From the IMG/VR virus record IMGVR_UViG_3300045971_000577, positions 305,146 through 369,145 of that record: DNA of 64,000 bases; one strand, written 5' to 3'. This DNA comes from a virus. The number at the start of each line of letters is the position of its first letter. Positions within the stretch are counted from its first letter, which is position 1. Position numbers and translations under genes: made by a program. The notes beneath the pieces were generated by a model. It made no database searches, was not told the origin of the DNA, and saw only the letters and a list, made by a program, of their open reading frames with translations. Shown here one piece after another: positions 1 to 8,117 of the stretch.

Positions 1-336
1 ACCAACTGTTGAAGTTGTACCATAAATACCGGCATTCACTCCAGTGTCTGATAGAGTGGTCGTTACAGGAGAAATTCCCGATCCAGTAATATCACCGACA
101 AGAGTAATAGGACCGTCTACAGGATCTTGCCAGGTTGTGGTACCAACACCGTCGGTTGTTAGGACTTGTCCTGGATTACCAGCGATTAGTGGATAACTAT
201 TTCCGGTAATTATTACCGGATTGCCGCCGTTAACAATCGGAAAGTTATTTGTTGTAAGTGGACCGCCGAGAGTCGGTGACGTATCAACTACAACATCGGT
301 ATTGGCTTTTAACAGTGTGCTGACTTTGATTACCAT
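1..336 (-). CDS. Tail-fibre-like protein, N-terminal 112 residues (runs off the left edge)
   Basis: The gene starts at an ATG at 336 on the minus strand with an AGGAA ribosome site and stays open to base 1, so only the N-terminus is present. The translation begins MVIKVSTLLKAN and contains LTTDGVGTTTWQDP, a short motif common in phage tail-fibre and collar proteins of the T4 superfamily. A late-type box GATAAATA lies 28 bp upstream. It heads a minus-strand adhesin cluster, so a virion surface role is likely. The exact class is unknown because the C-terminus lies outside the window. Confidence 0.75.
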   Translation of the reverse strand, partial: MVIKVSTLLKANTDVVVDTSPTLGGPLTTNNFPIVNGGNPVIITGNSYPLIAGNPGQVLTTDGVGTTTWQDPVDGPITLVGDITGSGISPVTTTLSDTGVNAGIYGTTSTVG

Positions 337-364
337 GCGTTCCGATTCCTAATAGGCTTTTTCA

Positions 365-372
365 TATTTATC
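365..372 (-). promoter_or_regulatory. Late promoter box
   Basis: GATAAATA on the minus strand, inside TGATAAATATG, 28 bp before the start of the partial tail-fibre gene. It matches the octamer found before other virion genes in this window and resembles the T4 late box TATAAATA. Confidence 0.55.
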
Positions 373-456
373 ACAAATGTGAAAAATTTACACCCGTTTA
401 TTGTATGTCGGGTGAATCGAGTCGCTATATACCGGCGGGCATACCCTGCCACACTA

Positions 457-1029
457 TTATCCTATAACTATTCTGCCCGACATTTGAACTCCGTTCAATA
501 TGGATCGGCCCGGGGATGAAGATCCGATACCAGAAAATCCGGCAGCACTGTCAACATCGACTTCTACACTAAATGTTCCAGGACCGGAATAAGTATGTGT
601 AGGATTTTGCAAGGTACTTGTGCCTCCGTCGCCAAATCTCCAAGCCCATTGTGTTATGCCACCACCCGAGGGACCGCTGAATGCCCATGTCTGTGTAGTC
701 GATGGAACGTATACAGAAGAGGTTATTGTTGTACTGGCGGTCGGGTCAACTGTAATAGTAAAACTTGATGTTACCGGGGTTATGATATTAACATCAGTGT
801 TATATGTCATCACAGGATAATATATACCAGCTAACGAATATATATGGGCGGTAGTGAACTGTGTTGTACCAATTCCTCCGCTCTGGGTATAATCGGTAGA
901 TCCATCGCCGAAGACAATCCGAATGTTATAGATATAGCTGGCTGCAAAACTAGCCTGGCCATGATATGTTACGTCGAGTGGCACGGCGCCACTCGACGGT
1001 GTTGCTGTATTGAGTATTGCTACTGGCAT
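457..1029 (-). CDS. PKD-domain adhesin/tail-fibre protein
   Basis: 190 residues. Two PKD-like beta-sandwich modules are visible: one around VFGDGSTDY (residues 39-47), the other around WRFGDGGTSTLQNPTHTY (about residues 128-146). FGDG followed by the HxY strand is the PKD signature. The C-terminus ends GRIVIG, echoing GRVVLS and GRVIMG near the N-termini of the neighbouring glycine-rich adhesins. PKD folds mediate protein or sugar binding on surfaces, so a host-recognition or decoration role is inferred. Start ATG at 1029 has AAGGA upstream. The SET-domain gene ends just before it and the two are probably co-transcribed. Confidence 0.75.
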   Translation of the reverse strand: MPVAILNTATPSSGAVPLDVTYHGQASFAASYIYNIRIVFGDGSTDYTQSGGIGTTQFTTAHIYSLAGIYYPVMTYNTDVNIITPVTSSFTITVDPTASTTITSSVYVPSTTQTWAFSGPSGGGITQWAWRFGDGGTSTLQNPTHTYSGPGTFSVEVDVDSAAGFSGIGSSSPGRSILNGVQMSGRIVIG

Positions 1030-1030
1030 G

Positions 1031-1432
1031 TCAATCCTTTATTATTATGTCATAGCAAATTCTAAAAACTTGTCTATAATCGGCTGTTATTTCTTCATCT
1101 ATATGTATATCTCTAATAGCGATTAATAAATAATCGCCAGTAGCGTAAATATATGCGTTAGCGTCCAATGAATGATTTAGATACCGACCGGCCTGTGTTG
1201 TATAATTATCAATAGTAGCAGATTCTATAATACTACCCATTTCAATAAAGTTCTTTGCAAAAAGTCCTAATCCCTCAATATTACTATTTCTAACTTCGGT
1301 ATTCAATAACCTGCATTCTTTATAAAACGTTGGATTTTTTAGTTTGTCTTCGGCGATGTCCTTAGATAGGCTGAGCGATTCTATTATGCGAATATAGTCT
1401 TGATGATTTACATCAAGCATGTCATGCTGCAT
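1031..1432 (-). CDS. SET-domain protein (putative lysine methyltransferase)
   Basis: 133 residues. The three core SET motifs are in order: EGLGLFAKNFIEMGSII (about residues 53-69, the G-x-G-L-F-A strand and I-x-x-G-x-x-I), RYLNHSLDANAYI (about 83-95, the N-H-S cofactor/pseudoknot motif) and IRDIHIDEEITADY (about 105-118, the eE-I-T-x-D-Y motif). SET enzymes transfer methyl groups from S-adenosylmethionine to protein lysines. The protein is close to the minimal size for a SET fold, with no post-SET cysteine cluster. It overlaps the 3' end of the upstream glycine-rich adhesin gene by 11 bp, so translation is probably coupled. The substrate is unknown: virion adhesins or host proteins are both possible. 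Confidence 0.8.
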   Translation of the reverse strand: MQHDMLDVNHQDYIRIIESLSLSKDIAEDKLKNPTFYKECRLLNTEVRNSNIEGLGLFAKNFIEMGSIIESATIDNYTTQAGRYLNHSLDANAYIYATGDYLLIAIRDIHIDEEITADYRQVFRICYDIIIKD

Positions 1433-2288
1433 TATTAGGAAACGATCTACCAGAACCCCATATTACTCTGACGGCGCCGTGAGCACCGTTGCCGCCAGTA
1501 TATGTAGGTTGTAAACGAGTTCCTCCTGCGCCAACCACAACAGTGTAGTCACTACCGGGTGTTACAGAAATATTATTATACCATCCTAGTCCGCCGCCAC
1601 CACCACCGTAACCGACCGCGAAGCCGCCTGAACCGCCGCCGCCGTAGAGTCCGCCGTCGCCGGTGTGACGACCTGCAGAGTTTCCCGAATCAGCAGCAGA
1701 ACCCGTTGCGCCGGCAGAACCGCCTTCGCCCGGTGAGCCAAAACTGCCGGATCCTGCAGCGCCGCCGGCGCCGTTAGTTCCCTGCCCATACAATCCTACA
1801 CCACCACCACCACCGCCCCATCCGGTGGTGGTGGTGGCTGGACCGCAACCCGCACCACCACCACCACCACCGGATCCTGATTGCCCTGCAGAGTTATATG
1901 TTGTACCATTGCCACCATTGCCGATATATCCGCCGGCACCAGCACCGGTTACAGGACCACCATGGCCCCCATTACCGCCGCCCTGCCCGGTATATGATCC
2001 ACCTGCGCCGCCGCTGGGTGAAACACCTTTAAGGCCGCCGGTGCCGGAAACTATAGCCGAATCCCAAAAATATGATATACTGCCATCACTACCGCCGGTG
2101 GTGCCGGTGGCACCACCTCCCCAGCCGCCGCCACCGATACAGACAGCACATACTGATGTTACCCCCGCTGGTACAGTAAACGTATATGTACCCGGTGTTG
2201 TGAATAATTGTTCAGATGATAGTGGTGCAGATTCTGCTGATAATACAACTCTGCCCGATGTGAAGATGCTATTTAGATTTACCGACAT
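1422..2288 (-). CDS. Glycine-rich adhesin / tail-fibre tip protein
   Basis: 288 residues. After a short N-terminus (MSVNLNSIFTSGRVVLS), residues 25-50 read FTTPGTYTFTVPAGVTSV, the usual entry to the phage glycine-rich domain. About 200 residues of glycine-rich loops follow (GGGGAGCGP, GGYGGGG and similar), then the closing strand VRVIWGSGRSFPNNAA. This architecture is known from receptor-binding adhesins of T4-superfamily phages, where the loops determine host specificity. The same fold recurs at 14355-15521 and 44572-46074. Start ATG at 2288 lies 22 bp after a GATAAATA box. Confidence 0.85.
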   Translation of the reverse strand: MSVNLNSIFTSGRVVLSAESAPLSSEQLFTTPGTYTFTVPAGVTSVCAVCIGGGGWGGGATGTTGGSDGSISYFWDSAIVSGTGGLKGVSPSGGAGGSYTGQGGGNGGHGGPVTGAGAGGYIGNGGNGTTYNSAGQSGSGGGGGGAGCGPATTTTGWGGGGGGVGLYGQGTNGAGGAAGSGSFGSPGEGGSAGATGSAADSGNSAGRHTGDGGLYGGGGSGGFAVGYGGGGGGLGWYNNISVTPGSDYTVVVGAGGTRLQPTYTGGNGAHGAVRVIWGSGRSFPNNAA

Positions 2289-2310
2289 ATATGTCCTTTA
2301 AGAGTCTGTA

Positions 2311-2318
2311 TATTTATC
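2311..2318 (-). promoter_or_regulatory. Late promoter box
   Basis: GATAAATA on the minus strand (CGATAAATATAC context), 22 bp upstream of the glycine-rich adhesin start; spacing leaves room for the ribosome site TTAAAGGA. Confidence 0.6.
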
Positions 2319-2400
2319 GCGCAAAGGTAAAAAGAAGTACCGTGGACAGAAGAAAGAAAAGCTGCTCGAAGAAAATTACTAGCAGAAAAATTTAGCCAAG

Positions 2401-2427
2401 AAAAAAGCCCCGATTAAGGGGCTTTTT
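2401..2427. terminator. Bidirectional intrinsic terminator after the major capsid gene
   Basis: A-tract, AGCCCC stem, GATTAA loop, GGGGCT stem, T-tract. The palindrome gives a run of T on either strand. It lies 40 bp past the stop of the minus-strand capsid gene and would separate capsid transcription from the adhesin genes. Confidence 0.85.
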
Positions 2428-2466
2428 GTTTCTATTACACTTTCCGTAATATCAATCCAATGCAGA

Positions 2467-3639
2467 TTAATAAAACTTCAATGTCGAGCTGTCAATACCA
2501 ACCTTCGACAAATAGTCAGCTGCGTTACCGAAGCTGTTTGCTGTGTTAGTAAGTTCTAGGTAGCCGTAACGTGTCATGAACGATACAACTGGTTCGAACG
2601 TTTGTGGATCCATAACTGGACCGACGCTCATCAATGGAATGTATGGGCAGTAGTAAGCTGCGGCGTCAGTTTCTGTAGGACCCTTGTAACCCATAAGGAT
2701 TGGGTCGCCATCGCTAGCGTACTGGTTGACATACACGCGCATTGTGCTGTTCAATGTACCAACAAACTTTGTGTTTGTAGGTGCTTCGAATGTACCTTCT
2801 GTGGTACGAGCAAACGACGATGTTGTTGCAGACTGAAGAATTGTCAACGCTGTTGGCGAAACAACTGCCCAGTTAGCAGCACCACGACGTGTGCGTGCAG
2901 CAATCAAGTTGGCCTGCTGGTTGATCATAACTGCTAGCGCAGCCATTTCATCACCAACGTATGTAGCTGTACCAGATACAGCGGCTTGGTTGAATGTTGT
3001 TGGAGCGACAGGAACTAGAGCGCCTAGCTTGTAGAGCATTTCCTGGTCGATTTCAACTGTGATTTCTTGTGCAAGAGCTTGCATGATTTCAGCTTCGATG
3101 TCGATACCGTGAATAGCATTAGCATCTTGAGCGGCTTCGAATGTCCAACGAGCAGATAGTCTGCGTGTCTTAGCTTCGACAGTCTCTTTCAAGATCTGAA
3201 TGCTCATCTTGTTACCTGGTACACCTTCCATACGTGCTGTAGAAGCAGCAGCAGGGTCAGCTTGAACTTCGTTACCCGAATATGCCTTAGCAATTTCGAA
3301 TGGACCAAGAGCTTCTGTACCAGCTGTTACACCAGCGGCTGTGTTTGCATAGCGAACACGAAGAGTGTGGATCTGACCGACGGGGCCTGTCATTGGCTGA
3401 ACGCCCATGATTTCGTTAGCGATAACGGTAGGCATAACACGACGGATTAGGGGTAGCATCACCTTGTTTAGTACAGCGATGTTACCAGCTTGTGTAGCAC
3501 CTGCGGTTGCCGATTCAGCCAAGTAACGACGAGTGTTTTCAAACACGACGTCCATGGACTGTCTACGGGTACCCGAAAGGCCTTCTAGAAGGGCTTCTTT
3601 TGTTGCGCCCCAGTTTGATTCAAATAGCTTTGTTGCCAT
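2467..3639 (-). CDS. 23: Major capsid protein, T4 gp23-like
   Basis: 390 residues, shorter than T4 gp23 (521). The N-terminal third carries the hallmark stretch PTVIANEIMGVQPMTGPVGQ (about residues 90-110), near-invariant in gp23 proteins, and WTFEAAQDANAIHGIDIEAE (about 165-185). It builds the HK97-fold hexamers of the head. Prohead protease would normally trim the N-terminus. It sits directly downstream of the gp22- and gp21-like genes in T4 order and is followed by a strong terminator. Start ATG at 3639 is preceded by TAGGAG. Confidence 0.97.
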   Translation of the reverse strand: MATKLFESNWGATKEALLEGLSGTRRQSMDVVFENTRRYLAESATAGATQAGNIAVLNKVMLPLIRRVMPTVIANEIMGVQPMTGPVGQIHTLRVRYANTAAGVTAGTEALGPFEIAKAYSGNEVQADPAAASTARMEGVPGNKMSIQILKETVEAKTRRLSARWTFEAAQDANAIHGIDIEAEIMQALAQEITVEIDQEMLYKLGALVPVAPTTFNQAAVSGTATYVGDEMAALAVMINQQANLIAARTRRGAANWAVVSPTALTILQSATTSSFARTTEGTFEAPTNTKFVGTLNSTMRVYVNQYASDGDPILMGYKGPTETDAAAYYCPYIPLMSVGPVMDPQTFEPVVSFMTRYGYLELTNTANSFGNAADYLSKVGIDSSTLKFY

Positions 3640-3655
3640 TGTAAAATTCTCCTAT

Positions 3656-4777
3656 TTACTTTCTGATTCCGGCTAAGGATAAAATCTTCTTTAGATCCGA
3701 AGAGTCCGATTCGGCATCTTCGACTTGAGCGACCTCCGCTCTATTACCTGTCTTTGCAGACAATGTTGCTTCGTTCAACTGTGGCTTTGCAGCTACAGGT
3801 TTACGTTCTACAGCTTCATTTAGAACGCTTGGTAGGTATTTGTTGTACTGACCTTGCAAATTCTTTGTCTGAACTGATTCAAGCAATTCCTTCATTACAG
3901 CCTTCTTGTCTTTCGACAATGGGGCCAGTAACTCGCTCATAACTTTTTGTCTTTCAACTAGGTCCTGAGTTGCCTTCAACTTGGTGTCCATGCCTTCCAT
4001 TACTGTCTTTGTCTTCTTTACCGACTCTTTTAGGGTCGACAATTCAGCAGTCTTGGACTCTAGAACCTTCTGCATCTTGCGTAGTTCAGTGCCTTCGTTT
4101 AGATACGAAGTCATGAATTCAGCTGCGAAGCTTTCAAACATCTTGCGACCGAACTCGTTTTCGCGGGCGACACGAATGTCATCCTTAAATTGACCGATTT
4201 CAGAACGCAGAGTCTTTTCAATGTTAGACTCGACGATTGTTGCTGCACGCTTGATAAACTGTGCCTTTGTTTCTTGTAGCTTCTTGTTACCTTCGGCAAC
4301 CATCTTGACTTTCTGTTCCACTAGGGACTTCTTGTCAGCACGGAACTCGCGAATTTCTTCTGCAAGTTGCTTCAATAGGAAGTTCTCAAGCTTCTTGAAG
4401 TTTTCCTTCATTGCTGACTTCTCAGCGTGAAACTCTTTCATTTCCTTAGCTACGGCTTCTGTAACGAACTTGTTTAGCATTCCTGTGTGTTCGACGAGTT
4501 TGCTCTTGTAAGCAACACGTTCTTCGACAAGTTTTCTCTTGTCACTGGCGAATTCTTCGAGTTCAACGCGGACCTTGTCTGTCAAGAAACGATCCATTGA
4601 CTCAACCAAAACTCCCTTGTCATGTTCAAACTTGCGTGCAAATTCCTCGCGGAGTGTTGCAGCAACTTCTTCACGTGCTTCGGTGATCTTTGATTCCCAC
4701 AATCCAACGATCTGATTGCGGATGTCTTCGGATAGCCCAACGCTTTCGCTCAAGATCTCATCTATTTTTTTTGCCAT
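3656..4777 (-). CDS. 22: Prohead core scaffolding protein, gp22-like
   Basis: 373 residues, mostly charged helix with long coiled-coil segments (from about residue 25 to 290, many E/K/L heptads). The start MAKKIDEILSESVGLSED and the C-terminal DLKKILSLAGIRK are typical of gp22 proteins. The protein forms the internal core around which gp23 assembles and is then cleaved and expelled by the prohead protease. It lies between gp21- and gp23-like genes with 16 bp to gp23. Start ATG at 4777 has AGGAG upstream. Confidence 0.9.
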   Translation of the reverse strand: MAKKIDEILSESVGLSEDIRNQIVGLWESKITEAREEVAATLREEFARKFEHDKGVLVESMDRFLTDKVRVELEEFASDKRKLVEERVAYKSKLVEHTGMLNKFVTEAVAKEMKEFHAEKSAMKENFKKLENFLLKQLAEEIREFRADKKSLVEQKVKMVAEGNKKLQETKAQFIKRAATIVESNIEKTLRSEIGQFKDDIRVARENEFGRKMFESFAAEFMTSYLNEGTELRKMQKVLESKTAELSTLKESVKKTKTVMEGMDTKLKATQDLVERQKVMSELLAPLSKDKKAVMKELLESVQTKNLQGQYNKYLPSVLNEAVERKPVAAKPQLNEATLSAKTGNRAEVAQVEDAESDSSDLKKILSLAGIRK

Positions 4778-4788
4778 CTTGAGTTCTC

Positions 4789-5424
4789 CTATTGTATCTT
4801 TAACTCTTGAATAAATCGATGAAGGTCCTTAACAAGCTGTTTTTGTGCGGTGGCTTCTGTAAGTGCTTCCCTTGCGGTTGTCACAATACGCGAACCACCC
4901 TTCATGTTAAAAAGACTTTCGTATATCGTTCTTGGAAATGCATTTGGTGCACTTGGTTGTGCCACGATGTCAACAGTTACAATTTCAAAATCTGAAACTG
5001 CACCATCGTCACCAACATTACCAGAACCACGGGATGAAACCCCCAACTTTGCACCCGAAAGTAACAATGTCTTAACTATGTTACCCATCGGAGTTGGAAC
5101 AATCTTCAACTTACCGTATCCATCAGCACCTTCAATCCACATTTCTGTGATAAGGTGTGCGACGCGGTCAAGGTTAATAGAGAGCTCTTCCGGATGGTCG
5201 AGTTCTCCCATTACTGTATGACCGGTACTTAACTTTTCTGTGATAGAGTTTACAGCGCGGGCAATCTCTCGGGCTGGATAAACACGCTGGTTTTGGTTTC
5301 TTACGTCACCCTGGATAAAGATCCCTTTCATGCAGAGATCCTTACCACCAGCTTTGTTATCTTCTTCAAGAAGTTGAACGTGTGCCTTGTCGAAAGACAG
5401 GAACTCGTACAGTTTATTTGCCAT
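4789..5424 (-). CDS. 21: Prohead maturation protease, gp21-like
   Basis: 211 residues, about the size of T4 gp21. Visible hallmarks are FIQGDVRNQNQRVYP (about 32-46), the catalytic-histidine motif MGELDHPEEL (about 71-80) and the catalytic-serine motif GVSSRGSGNV (about 127-136). The enzyme is a herpesvirus-assemblin-type serine protease that cleaves scaffold and capsid proteins inside the prohead and then itself. It is encoded between the prohead-core gene and gp22, as in T4. Start ATG at 5424. Confidence 0.93.
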   Translation of the reverse strand: MANKLYEFLSFDKAHVQLLEEDNKAGGKDLCMKGIFIQGDVRNQNQRVYPAREIARAVNSITEKLSTGHTVMGELDHPEELSINLDRVAHLITEMWIEGADGYGKLKIVPTPMGNIVKTLLLSGAKLGVSSRGSGNVGDDGAVSDFEIVTVDIVAQPSAPNAFPRTIYESLFNMKGGSRIVTTAREALTEATAQKQLVKDLHRFIQELKIQ

Positions 5425-5438
5425 TTCTGTTTTCTACC

Positions 5439-6488
5439 TTACGCTGGCTTCTTCGAAAGAGGAGACTTTGTAAATCCTGGACCTGCAGCCTTACCACCAG
5501 TAAACTTAGCAGTTGTGTCAGCCTTTACGCCATTCTTCTTTGGCTCTAGACCCACGTTGTCAGTGATTGTTTCGTCCTTAGCAGAGTCACCATGGTACTT
5601 GCCGTATTCGCCGCCAGTTCCGCCGTTGCCGCCGATCTTGGTTGGGCTTCCGCCGTAGTCCTTACGAGCAGGAATGCTTGTGTAAGGTGACTTACCTTGT
5701 TCGGCACCAAGAGTCATACCCTTGCCTGTACCTACTAGCTTTGCGGTGCCGCGTTGGCCGGTATCAGCAACCTTGTTCAGGAACTTGGTTTCTTCGTCGA
5801 CCTTCTTTTCGCCCTTCTTCTTTAGCTCGCCCTTCTTTACTTCGGGGGCCTTCTTTAGTTCAGGCTTCTTTTTCTTTTCGAACATTGTGGCAACTACTTC
5901 GCCGACAACTTTTTCTTCGCCGCCCATTCCGCCCATGCCTGGTGCGTCGCCCATTTCGTCCCCGCCGAAATCATCAGCTGGTTCTACTTCGTCTTCTCCG
6001 CCAAACTCGTCATCCATGCCCATATCGGCGTGGTTAGGTTCTTGCATTTCTTCGCCCATTAGTGCGTCGAATTCTGCACGAAGATCAGCAAGTTGAGACT
6101 CTAGGTCTTCAATGCGATCTTCTGTGGAACCTTCGCTTTCCTCGCCGCCGAATGGGTCATCACCCTCGTCATCGCTTTCTTCGTCGCTTTCTTCGTCGTC
6201 GAATTCGCTGTCGTCGCCACCGGCTTCGCCAGCGTTCTGTTCGTCTGCGTCGATTTCTTCTTTGTCTGATCCGATTTCGTCTGTGAAATCTTTATTTGGT
6301 TCGCCACCGACTTCATCTGCTTCATCAAGCTTTTCATCTTCATCTTCGACTTCTTCTTCGTCGACAATGCTTTCATAGATGACACGAGCTTTTTCTACAA
6401 TGATCTGATGGAGAATTTCAGCGGCTTGTTCTGAGTCTTCCGATAGTAGAAGATCCAAAACCTGTTCAAGCTTTTGTTGTTGTGACAT
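5439..6488 (-). CDS. Acidic prohead core protein (gp67/gp68 position)
   Basis: 349 residues from the ATG at 6488, chosen because AAGGAG lies a suitable distance upstream. Residues about 45-135 are extremely acidic (runs of D/E), followed by a helical segment (DRIEDLESQLADLRAEFDAL), a Gly/Met/Asp-rich part and a basic Lys-rich C-terminal half. T4 encodes small charged core proteins gp67 and gp68 between portal and protease, and this gene occupies the same place. Homology beyond position and composition is not evident. Much of it is probably degraded in the mature head. Confidence 0.7.
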   Translation of the reverse strand: MSQQQKLEQVLDLLLSEDSEQAAEILHQIIVEKARVIYESIVDEEEVEDEDEKLDEADEVGGEPNKDFTDEIGSDKEEIDADEQNAGEAGGDDSEFDDEESDEESDDEGDDPFGGEESEGSTEDRIEDLESQLADLRAEFDALMGEEMQEPNHADMGMDDEFGGEDEVEPADDFGGDEMGDAPGMGGMGGEEKVVGEVVATMFEKKKKPELKKAPEVKKGELKKKGEKKVDEETKFLNKVADTGQRGTAKLVGTGKGMTLGAEQGKSPYTSIPARKDYGGSPTKIGGNGGTGGEYGKYHGDSAKDETITDNVGLEPKKNGVKADTTAKFTGGKAAGPGFTKSPLSKKPA

Positions 6489-6598
6489 GCCCAATCTCTC
6501 CTTGGTTGTTAGTTCAAAGTACCACTTCTGTGGTATTCTAGGTATTTAACCCGGAGAGAGGGATTGGGTGGTGATATAGCCGAAAAAGAGGCTGAAAT

Positions 6599-7162
6599 TT
6601 AGATATAGAAGAATTTGTCGGGATATTTATTAACCCAACTACTAATTGTCTTAGGACTAATTTTATAAAATTCGGCTGCCGATTTTCTGCTATCAAACTT
6701 TCCAACAGGTGTAGAAATATACTTACTGTTCTTACCTATGGAATTTTTACTCATTAAGTCTCGAGTCATTGCAGATTTAGTCTTACCTAAATCTCTCCCT
6801 TTACTTAATTTACTAAGAAATTGTTTAGTATCATCACTATGTCTGAATGTTTTCATTCTTTCGCGCTGAAGATTACTGAACTTTTTCTTTAACCATCCAT
6901 ATCGTTTATTGCTACTTCTTTGCCCCTGTAAATTTAGGCACATCATATTAGCGGCGTATATTAATTTAGAACAAAATGGATAAATCTTTATCAGTAGAAG
7001 ATGGGCAGTATAATGTTCCTCCGGCGTTAACTCTACTATATTATCTGGTGCATTATTTCCTCCCATACATCTGGGAATAATATGATGTCTTTCGACATAA
7101 CTATCCAAAGTTCTACGTTTGGCTCTGTCTATCAGAGTTGTGTAGTGCATTAAATAATTCAT
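6599..7162 (-). CDS. HNH homing endonuclease with helix-turn-helix (NUMOD-type) tail
   Basis: 187 residues. The N-terminal HNH core reads ERHHIIPRCMGGNNAPDNIV followed by LTPEEHYTAHLLL (about residues 24-56), containing HH, N and H metal/catalytic residues. The C-terminal segment FDSRKSAAEFYKISPKTISSWV is a NUMOD-type DNA-binding helix-turn-helix. It lies between the two prohead-core genes without disrupting either, as free-standing homing endonucleases do. Two paralogues occur at 7476-8117 and 16096-16755, all starting with MNY. Confidence 0.85.
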   Translation of the reverse strand: MNYLMHYTTLIDRAKRRTLDSYVERHHIIPRCMGGNNAPDNIVELTPEEHYTAHLLLIKIYPFCSKLIYAANMMCLNLQGQRSSNKRYGWLKKKFSNLQRERMKTFRHSDDTKQFLSKLSKGRDLGKTKSAMTRDLMSKNSIGKNSKYISTPVGKFDSRKSAAEFYKISPKTISSWVNKYPDKFFYI

Positions 7163-7201
7163 AAATATTTAGCTCTGGACAGCGCCAGATAAAAAACTGC
7201 T

Positions 7202-7441
7202 TTATAGGCCAGGGAGGCCGCCGGCGCCACCGCCTGCATCGCCTTCTGCGGATGCGCCGTACATATCGGGCAAGAAGTTGAGGTGCTGAGCTTTTTCATA
7301 TTTCTCAGCATCTCTAGATTTTCTCAACTTCTGAATGTGCATCATTGTTAGACGTGGTCGGCGCGTATCGTCCATATGAGCCTGTCCGAGTTCATCGTCG
7401 GAAGGATCGTAAAATTCTACTAAAAGTTCGGCAGCCCGCAT
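7202..7441 (-). CDS. Small conserved prohead-core-type protein (gp67 position)
   Basis: 79 residues: basic and helical in the middle (LTMMHIQKLRKSRDAEKYEK), then a conserved-looking LNFLPDMYG and a glycine-rich C-terminus. It lies immediately downstream of the portal gene in the position of T4 gp67, now separated from it by an inserted homing endonuclease gene in opposite orientation. A core or portal-associated assembly role is inferred from position. The start ATG at 7441 lies 24 bp after a GATAAATA box. Confidence 0.7.
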   Translation of the reverse strand: MRAAELLVEFYDPSDDELGQAHMDDTRRPRLTMMHIQKLRKSRDAEKYEKAQHLNFLPDMYGASAEGDAGGGAGGLPGL

Positions 7442-7465
7442 AAATATACCTTATAACATCACAAG

Positions 7466-7473
7466 TATTTATC
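7466..7473 (-). promoter_or_regulatory. Late promoter box
   Basis: GATAAATA on the minus strand, 24 bp before the small prohead-core gene. It restores late transcription downstream of the inserted plus-strand homing endonuclease gene. Confidence 0.5.
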
Positions 7474-7475
7474 AT

Positions 7476-8117
7476 ATGAACTATCAAAAAATTTACGAAC
7501 AAATAATAATGCGTGCCAAAAGTAGAATTCTTAATGAATATAGCGAAACGCATCATATCACCCCGAAGTGTCTTGGCGGGAATAATGATAAGAGTAATCT
7601 AGTAAATCTTACACCCGAAGAGCATTTTATTGCTCATCAGTTACTTGTAAAAATGTATCCAACACACGAGGGATTATTATTCGCCCTAAGATTTATGGCT
7701 ACAAAAAATGCAAAACATAAAAGAAATAATAAAGAATATGGTTGGATCAAAAGACGAATTTCTGCACTAAGAAAAGATCATACATTATCTGTTGGCGAAA
7801 AGAACGGTATGTTCGGTAAAAAGCATACTCAAGAAACTAAACAAAAGCAATCAGAAAAGGCTAAAGAGAGAGATCCATCGTTCTATGATTTTGCAAGATT
7901 GCCTAAAGCAGATTCACATAAGAAAAGTATGCAGAAATCTAGACAGGTATGTCGATATATTCTTACAGATCCTGCCGGTAAGGAACATATATTTGACAGA
8001 ATAGCAGACGCAAGTAAGTTTTGCGGAATATCTAATTCAGTTTTAGTAAAGCTCGCCGGAAATCGATATATGTTTGATCATTGCAGAAATTGGAAAATTT
8101 CTGCAATGCCTCTATAA
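7476..8117 (+). CDS. HNH homing endonuclease, inserted opposite to the capsid operon
   Basis: 213 residues. The HNH core is ETHHITPKCLGGNNDKSNLV and LTPEEHFIAHQLL (about residues 24-57). The middle (EKNGMFGKKHTQETKQKQSE) is a NUMOD3-type repeat, and the C-terminal part (HIFDRIADASKFCGISNSV) is a DNA-binding helix-turn-helix. It lies on the plus strand between minus-strand genes and its stop abuts the portal gene's stop codon. Insertion between portal and the gp67-like gene is typical of homing endonucleases that target conserved virion genes. Confidence 0.88.
   Translation: MNYQKIYEQIIMRAKSRILNEYSETHHITPKCLGGNNDKSNLVNLTPEEHFIAHQLLVKMYPTHEGLLFALRFMATKNAKHKRNNKEYGWIKRRISALRKDHTLSVGEKNGMFGKKHTQETKQKQSEKAKERDPSFYDFARLPKADSHKKSMQKSRQVCRYILTDPAGKEHIFDRIADASKFCGISNSVLVKLAGNRYMFDHCRNWKISAMPL

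Noticed and set aside
1825-2301. Proline-rich open frame on the plus strand opposite the glycine-rich adhesin
   Set aside because: It is the antisense shadow of GGN codons; the same effect produces proline-rich frames at 14554-15075 and 44934-45203. No ribosome site or domain.
2291-2395. 34-codon very basic plus-strand frame (MSFKSLYIYRAKVKR...)
   Set aside because: No ribosome site, starts inside the opposite adhesin gene's leader; composition reflects A-rich sequence before the terminator.
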